This document shows, in pieces, positions 9,632-18,109 of a stretch of DNA of 64,000 nucleotides. Origin of the DNA: Nitrosomonas communis (lineage in GTDB: Bacteria; Pseudomonadota; Gammaproteobacteria; Burkholderiales; Nitrosomonadaceae); the NCBI RefSeq assembly GCF_001007935.1, contig NZ_CP011451.1, positions 930,001 to 994,000 of the forward strand. Reading direction: 5' to 3'. The position numbers and the translations under genes are program-made. The notes under the pieces were generated by a model. It was not told the DNA's origin, ran no database searches, and saw only the letters and a list, made by a program, of their open reading frames with translations. Numbering within the stretch: position 1 is the first letter of the stretch; each line of letters begins with the position of its first letter.

Positions 9632-10281
9632 TTTTCAATGTTGCCCCAGATGTTATGAAAAACTAATTCATCCAATGGGCGCTCATCTGCCCAACCTACC
9701 AGCTTTAACATCGGCGCAGGATAAAATGCTTCGACATGACCCAGACATAAAATAGCGATCGGTTTACTGCCTATTGGCATATGCAATAACTCAGCAAGCT
9801 GAATCGGATCAAATAATGAAACCCAACCCATACCCAGGCCTTCGGCACGGGCAGCCAGCCATAAATTCTGAATAGCGCATGCCACCGAAGTCAGATCCAT
9901 TTCCGGCAAAGTACGGCGGCCGAAAATATGCTGTTCACGCTGGTCGCACAAGGCAGCCACCAGCAGTTCGCCGCATTCACGAATGCCCTCCACTTTCAGG
10001 CGCATGAATTCATCACCTCGCTCAGCCAGTGCTGCTGCAGTGCGAACACGCTCTTCCTCTACCAGGGAAGCTAAAGCATTGCGCAGCTGAGGATCAGTAA
10101 TGCGTACGAACCGCCAAGGCTGCATCAAACCTACACTGGGTGCTTGATGTGCGGCAGCGAGCAAGCGCTTCAACACAACCGGATCCACTGAACCAGGAAT
10201 AAAATGACGCATGTCGCGGCGCTCGGCTATCACCCGATAGATGGCGTCTCGTTCTAATTCGCCGAAGGCATGGGGGTTCAT
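9628..10281 (-). CDS. bluB: 5,6-dimethylbenzimidazole synthase
   Basis: 217 residues from the ATG at 10281, which overlaps the cobB stop (ATGA). The longer frame to 10329 would run into cobB. It is a nitroreductase-fold flavoenzyme that cleaves FMNH2 with oxygen to form dimethylbenzimidazole. RRDMRHF, AAHQAPSVGLMQPWRF and the AARAEGLGMGWVSLF block match BluB rather than a general nitroreductase. Its presence indicates aerobic synthesis of the B12 lower ligand. Confidence 0.92.
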   Translation of the reverse strand: MNPHAFGELERDAIYRVIAERRDMRHFIPGSVDPVVLKRLLAAAHQAPSVGLMQPWRFVRITDPQLRNALASLVEEERVRTAAALAERGDEFMRLKVEGIRECGELLVAALCDQREQHIFGRRTLPEMDLTSVACAIQNLWLAARAEGLGMGWVSLFDPIQLAELLHMPIGSKPIAILCLGHVEAFYPAPMLKLVGWADERPLDELVFHNIWGNIEK

Positions 10282-11582
10282 GGTGAAAATAATGCAGCTG
10301 TGACAGTCGGGTTTGAAGGCATGTACCAATGCATAAAGGAAACGGTTAAACGTCTTGAATTAAATATTGCTTCAGGCCGAAGCCCTTTTCTTGCTGGTTG
10401 TGTCAATGCTGAGGGCTGAATGGCTGTTTCCAAATGTAAATGGTGAAAAGTTTGTCCGCGTAACTCTCCTTGGGGAAATCTGACTGAATGCAGACCTAAA
10501 TTAACCAGATTGCGCTGCATAGTCGCTTTGCCTGAAAACAAATTTAATAAATCAACTGTTTTGCCATGATGATCTGTCAGGGTTGAAAGCAGATAGAGCA
10601 TGCCACCACATTCAGCAAGAATCGGCTTACCCGCCGCATAATGGACATGAATGGCTTGATGCATGCTTTGATTGGCCGCAAGTCTTTCCATGTGTAACTC
10701 TGGATAACCACCGGGCAGATAAAGGCTATCTGCTTCAGGCAGTGAAGTATCGTCCAGTGGTGAAAAAAATTTCAGTTGCGCACCCAGTGCGTTTAACAGA
10801 TCCAGATTAGCCTGATAAACAAAACTAAACGCGGCATCGGAAGCGACTGCAATCCGTATTCCTTTGAGCGCTGGCATGATCGTAGGTAAATCCTCCGGTG
10901 CCATAAAGGTTATGGCAGGCGGCAGTTCGTGTAAGCTGGTCAAAGCTATATATTCAGCTAATTGCTCCAGATAGTGATCCAAATGATTAATTTGGTTTGC
11001 CTGGACTAAACCCAGGTGACGGCTGGGTAACTCACCGCTGACATGGCGTGGGAGTGAGCCAAGCCATGACAAATGTTTTGGCAAGCTCTCTTTTGGCAAG
11101 CTCTCTTTGAGCATTTCTTCATGAACAGAGCTTGCAACTTGATTGGCCAATACACCGATCATTCTGCAGTCAGGGCGAAAGGTTGCCAGTCCATGGGCTA
11201 CCGCACCAAAAGTTTGCGCCATTGCAGTCGCGTCAATGACTGTCAACACTGGAATGCCAAATGCTACCGCAAGATCGGCACTGGATGGCTCGCCATCGAA
11301 GAGCCCCATGACGCCCTCGATTAAAATCAAATCTGCAGTAGAAGCAGCCTGATATAAAAGCTGCTGGCAATGTGATTGACCACCCATCCACAGATCCAGC
11401 TGATAAACTGGATAGCCAGAAGCTTGCTCCAGAATCATCGGATCAAGAAAATCCGGGCCAACCTTGAATACACGTACTTCTCGTCCTTGATTTCGATGAA
11501 ATCGGGCAAGTGCGGCAGTAAGGGTTGTTTTACCTTGCCCTGACGCTGGTGCCGTAACAAGTAGCGCTGGGCACTGTTTCAC
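10278..11582 (-). CDS. cobB: Cobyrinate a,c-diamide synthase
   Basis: 434 residues. P-loop APASGQGKTTLTAALAR at the N terminus and a glutamine amidotransferase domain with ECGGMLYLLS near residue 325. It amidates the a and c side chains of (hydrogeno)cobyrinate. The GTG start overlaps cobO's stop (GTGA). A small direct duplication around residue 160 repeats ESLPK, matching a 15-bp tandem repeat at 11081-11110. It lies in a linker-like stretch and probably does no harm. Confidence 0.93.
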   Translation of the reverse strand: MKQCPALLVTAPASGQGKTTLTAALARFHRNQGREVRVFKVGPDFLDPMILEQASGYPVYQLDLWMGGQSHCQQLLYQAASTADLILIEGVMGLFDGEPSSADLAVAFGIPVLTVIDATAMAQTFGAVAHGLATFRPDCRMIGVLANQVASSVHEEMLKESLPKESLPKHLSWLGSLPRHVSGELPSRHLGLVQANQINHLDHYLEQLAEYIALTSLHELPPAITFMAPEDLPTIMPALKGIRIAVASDAAFSFVYQANLDLLNALGAQLKFFSPLDDTSLPEADSLYLPGGYPELHMERLAANQSMHQAIHVHYAAGKPILAECGGMLYLLSTLTDHHGKTVDLLNLFSGKATMQRNLVNLGLHSVRFPQGELRGQTFHHLHLETAIQPSALTQPARKGLRPEAIFNSRRLTVSFMHWYMPSNPTVTAALFSP

Positions 11583-12256
11583 AAATCAATCCCTTTTTGC
11601 GCCTGGATGCCAGCCCGATAAGCATGTTTGATATCGCGCATTTCAGTGACGGTGTCAGCTGCTTCACAAAGTGCATCGGGAGCAGCACGTCCAGTAATGA
11701 CCACATGTTGCATGGGCGGGCGATTGTTTAAATCATGCAGCACCATGGTTAAATCCAGCCAGCCAAATTTGATTGGGTAGGTCAATTCATCGAGCACGAC
11801 TAGATCCAGGGCGGGGTTACGCAGCATTTCTTGCACAATCGCCCAGCCGCGTTGCGCCGTTTCGCTATCGTGAGCCAAATCCTGCGTGTCCCAGGTGAAG
11901 CCTTCCCCCAGAACATGCCAGATCACATTCTCCTGATGCCGGAAAAAAGCTTCTTCGCCGGTATCAGTACGGCTTTTGATAAATTGCGCGACTCCTACCC
12001 GCATGCCATGCCCCAGCGCGCGTGCCAGCATACCAAATGCCGAGCTGGATTTGCCTTTTCCATTGCCGGTAAGAATGAGCAACAAGCCTTTATTCTGATC
12101 TGCGCGCGCGATAGCAGCATCGATGACTTCTTTCTTGCGCTGCATGCGCTCGCGGTAGCGTTTTTCCCGTTCTGACTCTGCCTTTTTACCCTCCGGTTGA
12201 GGGGGAATGCAATGGCACGCAGTTTCGTTTTCACGATCTTCTCCAGAATCTGACAT
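11579..12256 (-). CDS. cobO: Cob(I)yrinic acid a,c-diamide adenosyltransferase, CobO/BtuR type
   Basis: 225 residues with P-loop GNGKGKSSSAFGM near residue 65, FIKSRTDTGEE, and LVVLDELTYPIKFGW. It transfers the 5'-deoxyadenosyl group of ATP to the reduced cobalt. A charged N-terminal extension of about 50 residues, rich in Glu, Lys and Arg, is usual for this subfamily. It follows the unknown membrane protein by only four bases, so it belongs to the same transcript. Confidence 0.92.
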   Translation of the reverse strand: MSDSGEDRENETACHCIPPQPEGKKAESEREKRYRERMQRKKEVIDAAIARADQNKGLLLILTGNGKGKSSSAFGMLARALGHGMRVGVAQFIKSRTDTGEEAFFRHQENVIWHVLGEGFTWDTQDLAHDSETAQRGWAIVQEMLRNPALDLVVLDELTYPIKFGWLDLTMVLHDLNNRPPMQHVVITGRAAPDALCEAADTVTEMRDIKHAYRAGIQAQKGIDL

Positions 12257-12260
12257 GGTG

Positions 12261-12842
12261 TTAGCCTGCCGAGGTGTTAGAGGAATCGAATTGCTGGCGT
12301 AGCGCTACCAATGCAGCATGAATGACCACTGCAATTCCGGCATAAATCAGGAATGATTCAATATACATCGGGAAATACTTGATTGATCGCTCTGCAAATT
12401 CAACCCATGTCGTGGACTCGAAACGGCCGGAGAAAAAATAGAAACCCCCACTGGAAAATAATTCGCACAACATTAAACCTATCATCATACTGAGGGAAAG
12501 TGGCATCAAGGTGCGCCAGGAAAATTGATGACGATGCGCGTACCAGCGACCAGCCAGCCATAGTGAAATATATGCAGGCAATAAAAACACATAAGCTGGC
12601 GTCAAACAGAAACCGCTGACACCCCCCCAGGTATAAGCTGCAAAATCGAGCCAGCCGCCAAGCGCCAGAAAACCCAGTAATGGCCAGGCTGAACGTAAAT
12701 AGACACCGGCCAGAAAGAAAATGAGCCAGGAAGCATCCGGCAGATTATGCAATGAGACAAAATGATGGCCGCGGGTAATGATCATCAGTAATACCAGTGC
12801 TAGACCGATACCCATTTGATTGCGAGTGGATAAAGTAAACAT
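12261..12842 (-). CDS. Integral membrane protein of the cobalamin operon, unknown function
   Basis: 193 residues from the ATG at 12842, chosen because AAGGAG lies just upstream; a longer frame would overlap btuB. About five or six hydrophobic spans are visible, with short polar loops and the motif GGWLDFAAYTWGG near residue 75. I do not recognise the family. Placed between the B12 receptor and cobO under a B12 riboswitch, it could be an inner-membrane importer component or S-component-like protein for a corrinoid, cobalt or lower ligand. That role is inference from position only. Confidence 0.75.
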   Translation of the reverse strand: MFTLSTRNQMGIGLALVLLMIITRGHHFVSLHNLPDASWLIFFLAGVYLRSAWPLLGFLALGGWLDFAAYTWGGVSGFCLTPAYVFLLPAYISLWLAGRWYAHRHQFSWRTLMPLSLSMMIGLMLCELFSSGGFYFFSGRFESTTWVEFAERSIKYFPMYIESFLIYAGIAVVIHAALVALRQQFDSSNTSAG

Positions 12843-12855
12843 TTTTGACTCCTTG

Positions 12856-14706
12856 TTAAGGTTGATAACGTAAAGTAGCGAAGAAATTACGCCCCGGCTG
12901 GTTGAAGAAGGCTGCCGTTTCATAGTGTTCATTAAACAGATTTTCAATTCGACCCAGTAGACGCCAGTGTTTGCTCATTATATATTCAGCGCGTAAATCA
13001 AATTTCACATAGCTGTCAAGTTTGCGTGTATTGGCTATATCATCGAAGCGTTCGCCTTCAGCCAGAAACATGGCCCCTACCCTGTATCGACCAAACTGGC
13101 GATCAATATCCAGGCGAAATGTCTGTTCTGCCCGTCTGGGTAATATATTACCCTTATTGAGCCCGGATGAGCGATTTTCAGGATCCAGGAAAGTCAGATT
13201 GCCATTCAATTGCCAGCCCATAATCTTTGTGCCGAGGACAGCTTCCAGTCCTTGGATACGCGCCTGATCGATATTAGCTGGCGCCAGGATGCTGGCATCA
13301 AACGCAATTAACTCATCAATGCGGGTTTGATATACATTTAATGACCAATTACCCCAGTCAGGGCTGCCACGTACACCAAATTCAAAGCTGCGTGACTCCT
13401 CGGGGCGCAGATTGGCATTACCAAAGCCTGGAAAAAAGAGCTCATTAAAGGTAGGCGCTTTAAAAGCACTGCCAAAACTCGCAATCAGACGTACCTTGTC
13501 AGTAATGGCGTAACCCCAGCCAGCGCCCCCGGTAACCCGGCTACCAAATTGCTGATTGTCATCATGCCGCAGCGATAACTGCACATTATGTGCAGCAAGA
13601 GAGGCCAGATGCTGGGCAAAAACACCCCAATTACTGCGTGAGTTCACGGTAAAAGCTTCGGTGCTGTTGACCTGATCATGCTGATAATCCGTACCCACTG
13701 TCAATTGATGATTCTGATTCAGCATAAAATTATTTTGCCAGGTAATGGTGTCACGCGTGGTATCAAAGCGCGTCATAAAAACCTTGCCCAGGTAATTATC
13801 CGCATCATCCCGGCTACGACCTGCAATGATATTTACCCGCCAGAAATCGAAAGGCGAGAAACGCGCAGAGCCACCGAAAACCTGTTGTGCTATAACAGCT
13901 TTGTTGACAAAACTGCCATCAAACTCTGTCTTGCCCGCTGAATGCATAAAATTACCCTCGATTTCCAATCCGTTCTGGAAACGATATCCTGCGCGGGCAG
14001 AACCGGCCACATTGCGATAACCATCCCGATCCGGATCAGGTTCATCGGTAAAACATCCCGCAGTAGCCGAGCCGGTGCAGGCATTAAAACCGCTCGTGCC
14101 AATACCACTTACTGTCATATTGAACCAGCCCTGCTTGCCACCGCCTGAAAGACCGACCGAACCATTGAACGTCGTGTAGCTACCCCCACCAAAACTAAAG
14201 CTTGGCTTAATCCCCTCACCCACCCCCTTGCGGGTAAAAATCTGAATGACACCACCGATTGCTTCGGAGCCATACAAACTGGAACGCGGACCGCGCACAA
14301 TTTCAATGCGCTCAATCTGTTCAACAGGGATATTTTCAAAGGCCGTCGTTCCTGATGTGGCCGATCCTGCCTTGATGCCGTCGATTAATACCAGCACATG
14401 ATCAGATTCAGTCCCACGCATCTGCAGAAAAGTGCCTTTACCCGGACCACCATTATTGTGAACATTGATGCCCAGTACACCGCGGAACAAATCCTCAAGT
14501 GATCTTGCCTGTTGGCGTTCTATATCTTTGCGTGAGATCACCGTCACCGAAGCAAGCGATTCTTCTGTCGTCTGTGCAGTACGTGTGGCGGTGACGATAA
14601 TGGGCTTTCCTTGATGATCGATATTTTCTGCCAAGACAGTGGTAGCGGCAGTCGTAGCTGCACCTAGCCATAGCACAGCCATTGCCGATAACCGGCATTT
14701 TTGCAT
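12856..14706 (-). CDS. btuB: Vitamin B12 TonB-dependent outer-membrane receptor
   Basis: 616 residues, the usual BtuB length. A signal peptide (cleavage after VLA near residue 26) precedes a TonB box-like PIIVTATRT, the plug domain (SVTVISRKDIERQQARSLEDLF, IERIEIVRGPRSSLYGSEAIGG) and the barrel ending in NLFNEHYETAAFFNQPGRNFF. It brings corrinoids into the periplasm with energy from TonB-ExbB-ExbD, which may be the set encoded at 19710-21494. GGAGG lies upstream of the ATG. First gene of the operon and directly behind a cobalamin riboswitch. Confidence 0.94.
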   Translation of the reverse strand: MQKCRLSAMAVLWLGAATTAATTVLAENIDHQGKPIIVTATRTAQTTEESLASVTVISRKDIERQQARSLEDLFRGVLGINVHNNGGPGKGTFLQMRGTESDHVLVLIDGIKAGSATSGTTAFENIPVEQIERIEIVRGPRSSLYGSEAIGGVIQIFTRKGVGEGIKPSFSFGGGSYTTFNGSVGLSGGGKQGWFNMTVSGIGTSGFNACTGSATAGCFTDEPDPDRDGYRNVAGSARAGYRFQNGLEIEGNFMHSAGKTEFDGSFVNKAVIAQQVFGGSARFSPFDFWRVNIIAGRSRDDADNYLGKVFMTRFDTTRDTITWQNNFMLNQNHQLTVGTDYQHDQVNSTEAFTVNSRSNWGVFAQHLASLAAHNVQLSLRHDDNQQFGSRVTGGAGWGYAITDKVRLIASFGSAFKAPTFNELFFPGFGNANLRPEESRSFEFGVRGSPDWGNWSLNVYQTRIDELIAFDASILAPANIDQARIQGLEAVLGTKIMGWQLNGNLTFLDPENRSSGLNKGNILPRRAEQTFRLDIDRQFGRYRVGAMFLAEGERFDDIANTRKLDSYVKFDLRAEYIMSKHWRLLGRIENLFNEHYETAAFFNQPGRNFFATLRYQP

Positions 14707-14850
14707 GATCTCATTCCTCCGCGCACACCCGCGCGTTGTCAGGTTAACAAGTCTGTTTTGCAGAGGAATTCAGAAATAGGCCAACAGATCGGTTTTAAGG
14801 AAAGCCGATCGAAGTGCCGGTTATCGCCCTCCGCAATAACATCGAATTTA

Positions 14851-15048
14851 CTTCAGGCCGGTCTCCGGACTCATGAGCGGAATATATTCCTGATCTACGC
14901 CTTCCCATGTCAATACACAGTGGCATGATGTAGATCGCTAACCCATTTACCGTTGCGGGGGCAGTGCTGGCATTGCCTGAATCGAATCAGAGCGCACCAG
15001 CTTCCCGTTTAACGTTCAAGATAAAAACTTCAAGAAGGCACCTGAGGT
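14851..15048 (-). promoter_or_regulatory. Cobalamin riboswitch
   Basis: On the minus strand the conserved parts appear in order: GGTGCC at the 5' end (near 15040), GGGAAGCTGGTGC, GCCCCCGCAACGGTA, GCCACTG, TGGGAAGGCG and the B12 box AGTCCGGAGACCGGCCTG (about 14853-14870). It lies about 145 bases upstream of btuB. Binding of adenosylcobalamin is expected to repress the operon, the standard role of this aptamer. The motifs are seen directly; the mode (transcription or translation) is not determined. Confidence 0.92.
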
Positions 15049-15420
15049 AAGTGGCGCGCAGACTACAGAATTAGGGAATGGGTGTCAAGTTTTAAGGGGT
15101 GACAAGAATGAAGCGGCTCAATATCCATTCTCTCTCATCTCTGGCTGCTGTTTATGCTTATTGTGAAAAAAATTTGACGCTTTTATTTAGGTATATAAAA
15201 TTGCTTGGCTCGATAACCGCGATGCCTAAGTTTGAGTTAGTCACGCCCCTAATCCAAAAGACATGATCTATTCATCATATTTGTAGATCTAACAAAGTTT
15301 GTTATGATGAGAGCTAAATCGATGCAATTATATAAAACATAAGGAAATAACATGCAACTCACCGTGTTAGATGTCATTTTTGACGTAATATATTGCGTCA
15401 TTTCGGAGGTCTAATTCTAG
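15049..15420. other. Intergenic region upstream of the integron cassette
   Basis: No gene recognised. It should contain the promoter of the btuB operon on the minus strand near 15060-15110. A near-palindrome TGACGTAATATATTGCGTCA (15381-15400) lies just before the cassette boundary. No integron integrase gene or clear attI is visible. Confidence 0.5.
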
Positions 15421-15992
15421 TTAGACGGTCAAATTTGCTTTGGCATCGAAAATGAAATATCAAGAATTGATAAATCACTTAACTGACTTGCGTGTATTAT
15501 TAAGTGCAAAATTTGAAGAGGTCGTGTTTTCCGAGCATTTCGTTCCTGCTGAAAAGCCGGTTATAGGTGATTGGGTCGATCAGAGAAACCTTCCTGTTCC
15601 GGTCAAAGGTGATGGCGTTGGTAACAAATCCGGCATTTATTTCATAACCTCGGAAGACCAAGAAGTTCTATACATCGGAAAGGCAACAACGAATAATCTT
15701 CACGAGAGAATATGGGATCACCTTCAAACACCAAAAGTTTTAGATAATGGATGGAGGGTGTTCCCAAATAGTAAATTTCAAGCGGGTATAGCAAAAAACT
15801 ATTCTCAGTTGATTAGCGACGGGAAGGTAAAAATCGGCATTATTGCAATTCATCCAGCAGTGGCTACTTCATTAGTTGAAGTATATTTACAAACAATTCA
15901 TTTGCCGCCGCTATGCAAGCAAATTGGGTAACTCGTCTAACCCTGCGCTCAAGCGGGACGCGCCAAAAAGCGACGCGCCCCTTAGCTTCACG
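15421..15992 (+). mobile_element. Integron gene cassette, 572 bp
   Basis: The segment begins with TTAGAC after a G (G/TTAGAC, cut between 15420 and 15421) and ends at the G of GTTAGGG in an attC. The R'' box GTCTAAC (15935-15941) is the exact complement of GTTAGAC at the cassette's own 5' end. That is the signature expected of a cassette that was once circular. One ORF fills the cassette in the usual orientation, ending four bases before the attC. No intI is nearby, so this is a stranded cassette. Confidence 0.8.
15452..15931 (+). CDS. GIY-YIG-like nuclease domain protein, cassette encoded
   Basis: 159 residues from the ATG at 15452; a TTG twelve bases upstream is also possible and neither has a strong ribosome binding site, as is common for cassette genes. 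Residues 60-85 contain KSGIYFITSEDQEVLYIGKATTNNLHERIWDH, which carries the G-I-Y and Y-I-G halves with the following Arg, as in GIY-YIG endonucleases. A later Glu (VEVYLQ near residue 145) could be the metal ligand. The substrate is unknown. Such cassette nucleases may act in DNA repair or defence, but this is inference. Confidence 0.6.
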   Translation: MKYQELINHLTDLRVLLSAKFEEVVFSEHFVPAEKPVIGDWVDQRNLPVPVKGDGVGNKSGIYFITSEDQEVLYIGKATTNNLHERIWDHLQTPKVLDNGWRVFPNSKFQAGIAKNYSQLISDGKVKIGIIAIHPAVATSLVEVYLQTIHLPPLCKQIG

Positions 15993-15998
15993 TTAGGG
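15935..15998 (+). other. attC recombination site
   Basis: 64-bp imperfect palindrome. R'' is GTCTAAC (15935-15941) and R' is GTTAGGG (15992-15998). L-box-like GCTCAAG and its near complement CTTAGC flank a GC-rich stem (GGGACGCGC with GCGCCCC) and a short loop AAAAAGC. The cleavage point is between 15992 and 15993. The order R''-L''-stem-L'-R' matches integron attC sites, including the characteristic unpaired base in the L arm. Confidence 0.8.
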
Positions 15999-16039
15999 GG
16001 TCAGGTAAAGCTACGCGGATGTCAAACTTCACGAAATGA

Positions 16040-17089
16040 ATGGTCAGATATATGGGTGCGGCCTTTAAATATATCGATATACACTCCTTACAAAAGATTC
16101 TCGGTAACTATTACCCAGACAATCTGTTTTCATTTGCCAAGCATCTCGACGCTTGGCTGGTTGGCATTAATGATCACACGGATGTCTCTTCTAATGAAGA
16201 GAAAGCAATCCCAGATCGCCTGCTAGCCCATAACCTCAACAAGAAGAATCGCCCGAGCTTTAGCCTGTTGAATTTGGATGTAAATGTTGTTCATACAGTT
16301 GAACTCGGAGTACAAAGGGCGACGACTGCTATACAGCTTCGATTTAAAGATGCGCCAGATAGGAGGCGCAAAGAAGATCAGCGTGTAGTTTTACATATTC
16401 TCATCAAGTATCCTGAATCTACCCAGTGGCTGATTAGTATACCGATGCAAGCCATTATGAAAGGTTGGGGAGATGTTGAAAGCGGATATATGGGATATTC
16501 TCATAGCATCTGCTTTCTTGATGAGAATGGAATTCCGTTGTCAGGCGAAAGTGAAAATGGAATCCCACTACATCAACACTTCTACTACGGAGTGACAAAC
16601 AGAAATTGGCTTAAACGAATGGGAGAACATCTTTCGGAAGTTAGAAGCGGTAGCAACAAGTCCTTTCACAAAGCGTGGCGTGAATACCAAGGACGTGCGG
16701 ACGTTGGCCTCTCCTCGGAGTTGGTGGTTCTTAATCTCTCTTATAAGGAGGTAATGGATTGGGAAGAACTAATGGTTGACGAATGCATGGCCGCAGGAAA
16801 TTCACTAAATATGATACCGGGCGGATTTAAGGGCTTAAAATTTCTCCACGAGCATCGTATTACGGATCGATTAGGCATTTCTCTTGAAGAGAGGGAAAGG
16901 GCCATTAACGACTTTTCCAAGTCCCATCCAAGACTCGGAGTGCCAAACCTTATAGTCGCTGATCTCTGGAAAGATGAAGAATACGCTACAAGGATCATAT
17001 GTGGTGCTCCTGGTCGGTTAAGCGTCCATCAGATACGAGAGATTAGGCGCTTGAACAAAATCGGAGTTCCGATTGAAAGGATAGCATAA
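16040..17089 (+). CDS. Uncharacterised protein with a GIY-YIG-like segment
   Basis: 349 residues. I do not recognise the full-length family. Residues 178-215 read HFYYGVTNRNWLKRMGEHLSEVRSG, a pattern of the GIY-YIG fold (Y-Y-G, then Arg and a helix with His), followed by ELMVDECMAAGNSLNMIPGG which resembles the metal-Glu and Asn end of that domain. The C-terminal part (DRLGISLEERERAINDF onward) looks like an alpha-helical DNA-binding region. The gene starts 47 bases after an attC, so it could be a second cassette that has lost its own attC, or host DNA next to the first. Confidence 0.55.
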   Translation: MVRYMGAAFKYIDIHSLQKILGNYYPDNLFSFAKHLDAWLVGINDHTDVSSNEEKAIPDRLLAHNLNKKNRPSFSLLNLDVNVVHTVELGVQRATTAIQLRFKDAPDRRRKEDQRVVLHILIKYPESTQWLISIPMQAIMKGWGDVESGYMGYSHSICFLDENGIPLSGESENGIPLHQHFYYGVTNRNWLKRMGEHLSEVRSGSNKSFHKAWREYQGRADVGLSSELVVLNLSYKEVMDWEELMVDECMAAGNSLNMIPGGFKGLKFLHEHRITDRLGISLEERERAINDFSKSHPRLGVPNLIVADLWKDEEYATRIICGAPGRLSVHQIREIRRLNKIGVPIERIA

Positions 17090-17372
17090 ATTGTTAAAGC
17101 AACTTCAATCGGTCAAGTCACAAGAGTAGTCGAGGGCCATACGTACACAAGGATTCATTAGCGCAATATGGGCGTGTCTACGAAAAAAATTGGGGTCACC
17201 CATTAGCCGTCCTAAGTCAAGAGCACGAACAAAATTCTCGCCATTCGGCGATAAGATAACTACCCATAACACCCTTGCTAAACATTTTGCTGAAATTCCT
17301 CGCACCCTTTGCTTCAAATTATGATGATGTCAATCGCACCAGTCACCCATCAGGATCAAGCAACAACCTATG
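17090..17372. other. Spacer between cassette region and RAYT relic
   Basis: No gene or attC seen. A complement of the TTAGGGG cassette start (CCCTAAC) is absent, so the second gene has no visible attC. The stretch GTCACCCATTAGCCG (17193-17207) recurs in inverted orientation, twice, near 52075-52113. Confidence 0.4.
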
Positions 17373-18065
17373 GGGTCAGGTCTTACATTTGACATCACTA
17401 CCCTAATATTTTAACCTTCAACAAGTTTAAATCTATATAGAATGCACAAATGGCAAGACCTTTACGCATTGAATTTGGCGGGGCGCTGTATCATGTAACA
17501 GCACGCGGCAATGCACGGGAAGATATTCAATAATGACAACATTGATCGCCAACAGTTTTTGCTGTTGCTACAGAACACGATCAATCGTTATGACTGGTAT
17601 TGCCATGCCTATTGTCTCATGGACAATCACTACCATTTATTAATTGAAACCAATACTCCAACCTTGTCCAAAGGAATGAAGTATCTCAACGGCACTTACA
17701 CGCAATATTTCAATCGGCAGCATCAGCGTGTTGGCCACGTGTTTCAAGGTCGTTTCAAAGCCATCCTGGTGCAGAAAGATGCCTATCTGTTCGAATTGGC
17801 GCGTTATATTGCCTTGAACCCGGTGCGAGCACAGATGGTGCGAAGTGCCAGAGCGTGGCGCTGGAGCAGTTATCGCGCAACCGCTGGATATGAAAAAACG
17901 CTGCCTGTTTAACTACTGAATAGAGCCTTGCTGGAATAACAGGCCAATATGAAAACTTCGAGGTAAAAAAACCGCTTCTCTATCGGGCGCGGTTATCCGC
18001 CTATGAAAAAAATGTGTTCAGCACCTGGACGGGATATATCCGTATTGATCAGTAGTGTCAAATGA
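17373..18065 (+). mobile_element. Decayed RAYT-type transposase element
   Basis: Left end GGGTCAGGTCTTACATTTGA resembles the end of the intact element at 18592, and a matching inverted AGTAGTGTCAAATG lies at 18051-18064. Between them is a broken transposase gene. Sequence past the transposase fragment (17913-18050) no longer matches the intact copy, so the 3' half was lost or replaced. Confidence 0.6.
17450..17912 (+). pseudogene. RAYT (REP-associated tyrosine transposase), frameshifted and truncated
   Basis: Nearly identical to the first 160 residues of the intact transposase at 18668. Compared with it, one extra base in the segment after codon 24 (GCACGGGAAGATATTC) shifts the frame to a stop, and reading resumes at 17511. 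The catalytic MDNHYHLLIE (HxH) and the tyrosine region RYIALNPVRA are still readable, but the chain ends after about 150 residues, missing the C-terminal helix-turn-helix. It cannot make a full enzyme. Confidence 0.85.
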
Positions 18066-18109
18066 TGATAATGACAGAATATATCTTGATAGAGTGATAG
18101 TCAGCGGTA

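Noticed and set aside
17090..17372. A second attC after the 16040 gene
   Set aside because: No CCCTAAC-type R'' box complementary to the cassette start (TTAGGGG) and no stem of the right form was found.
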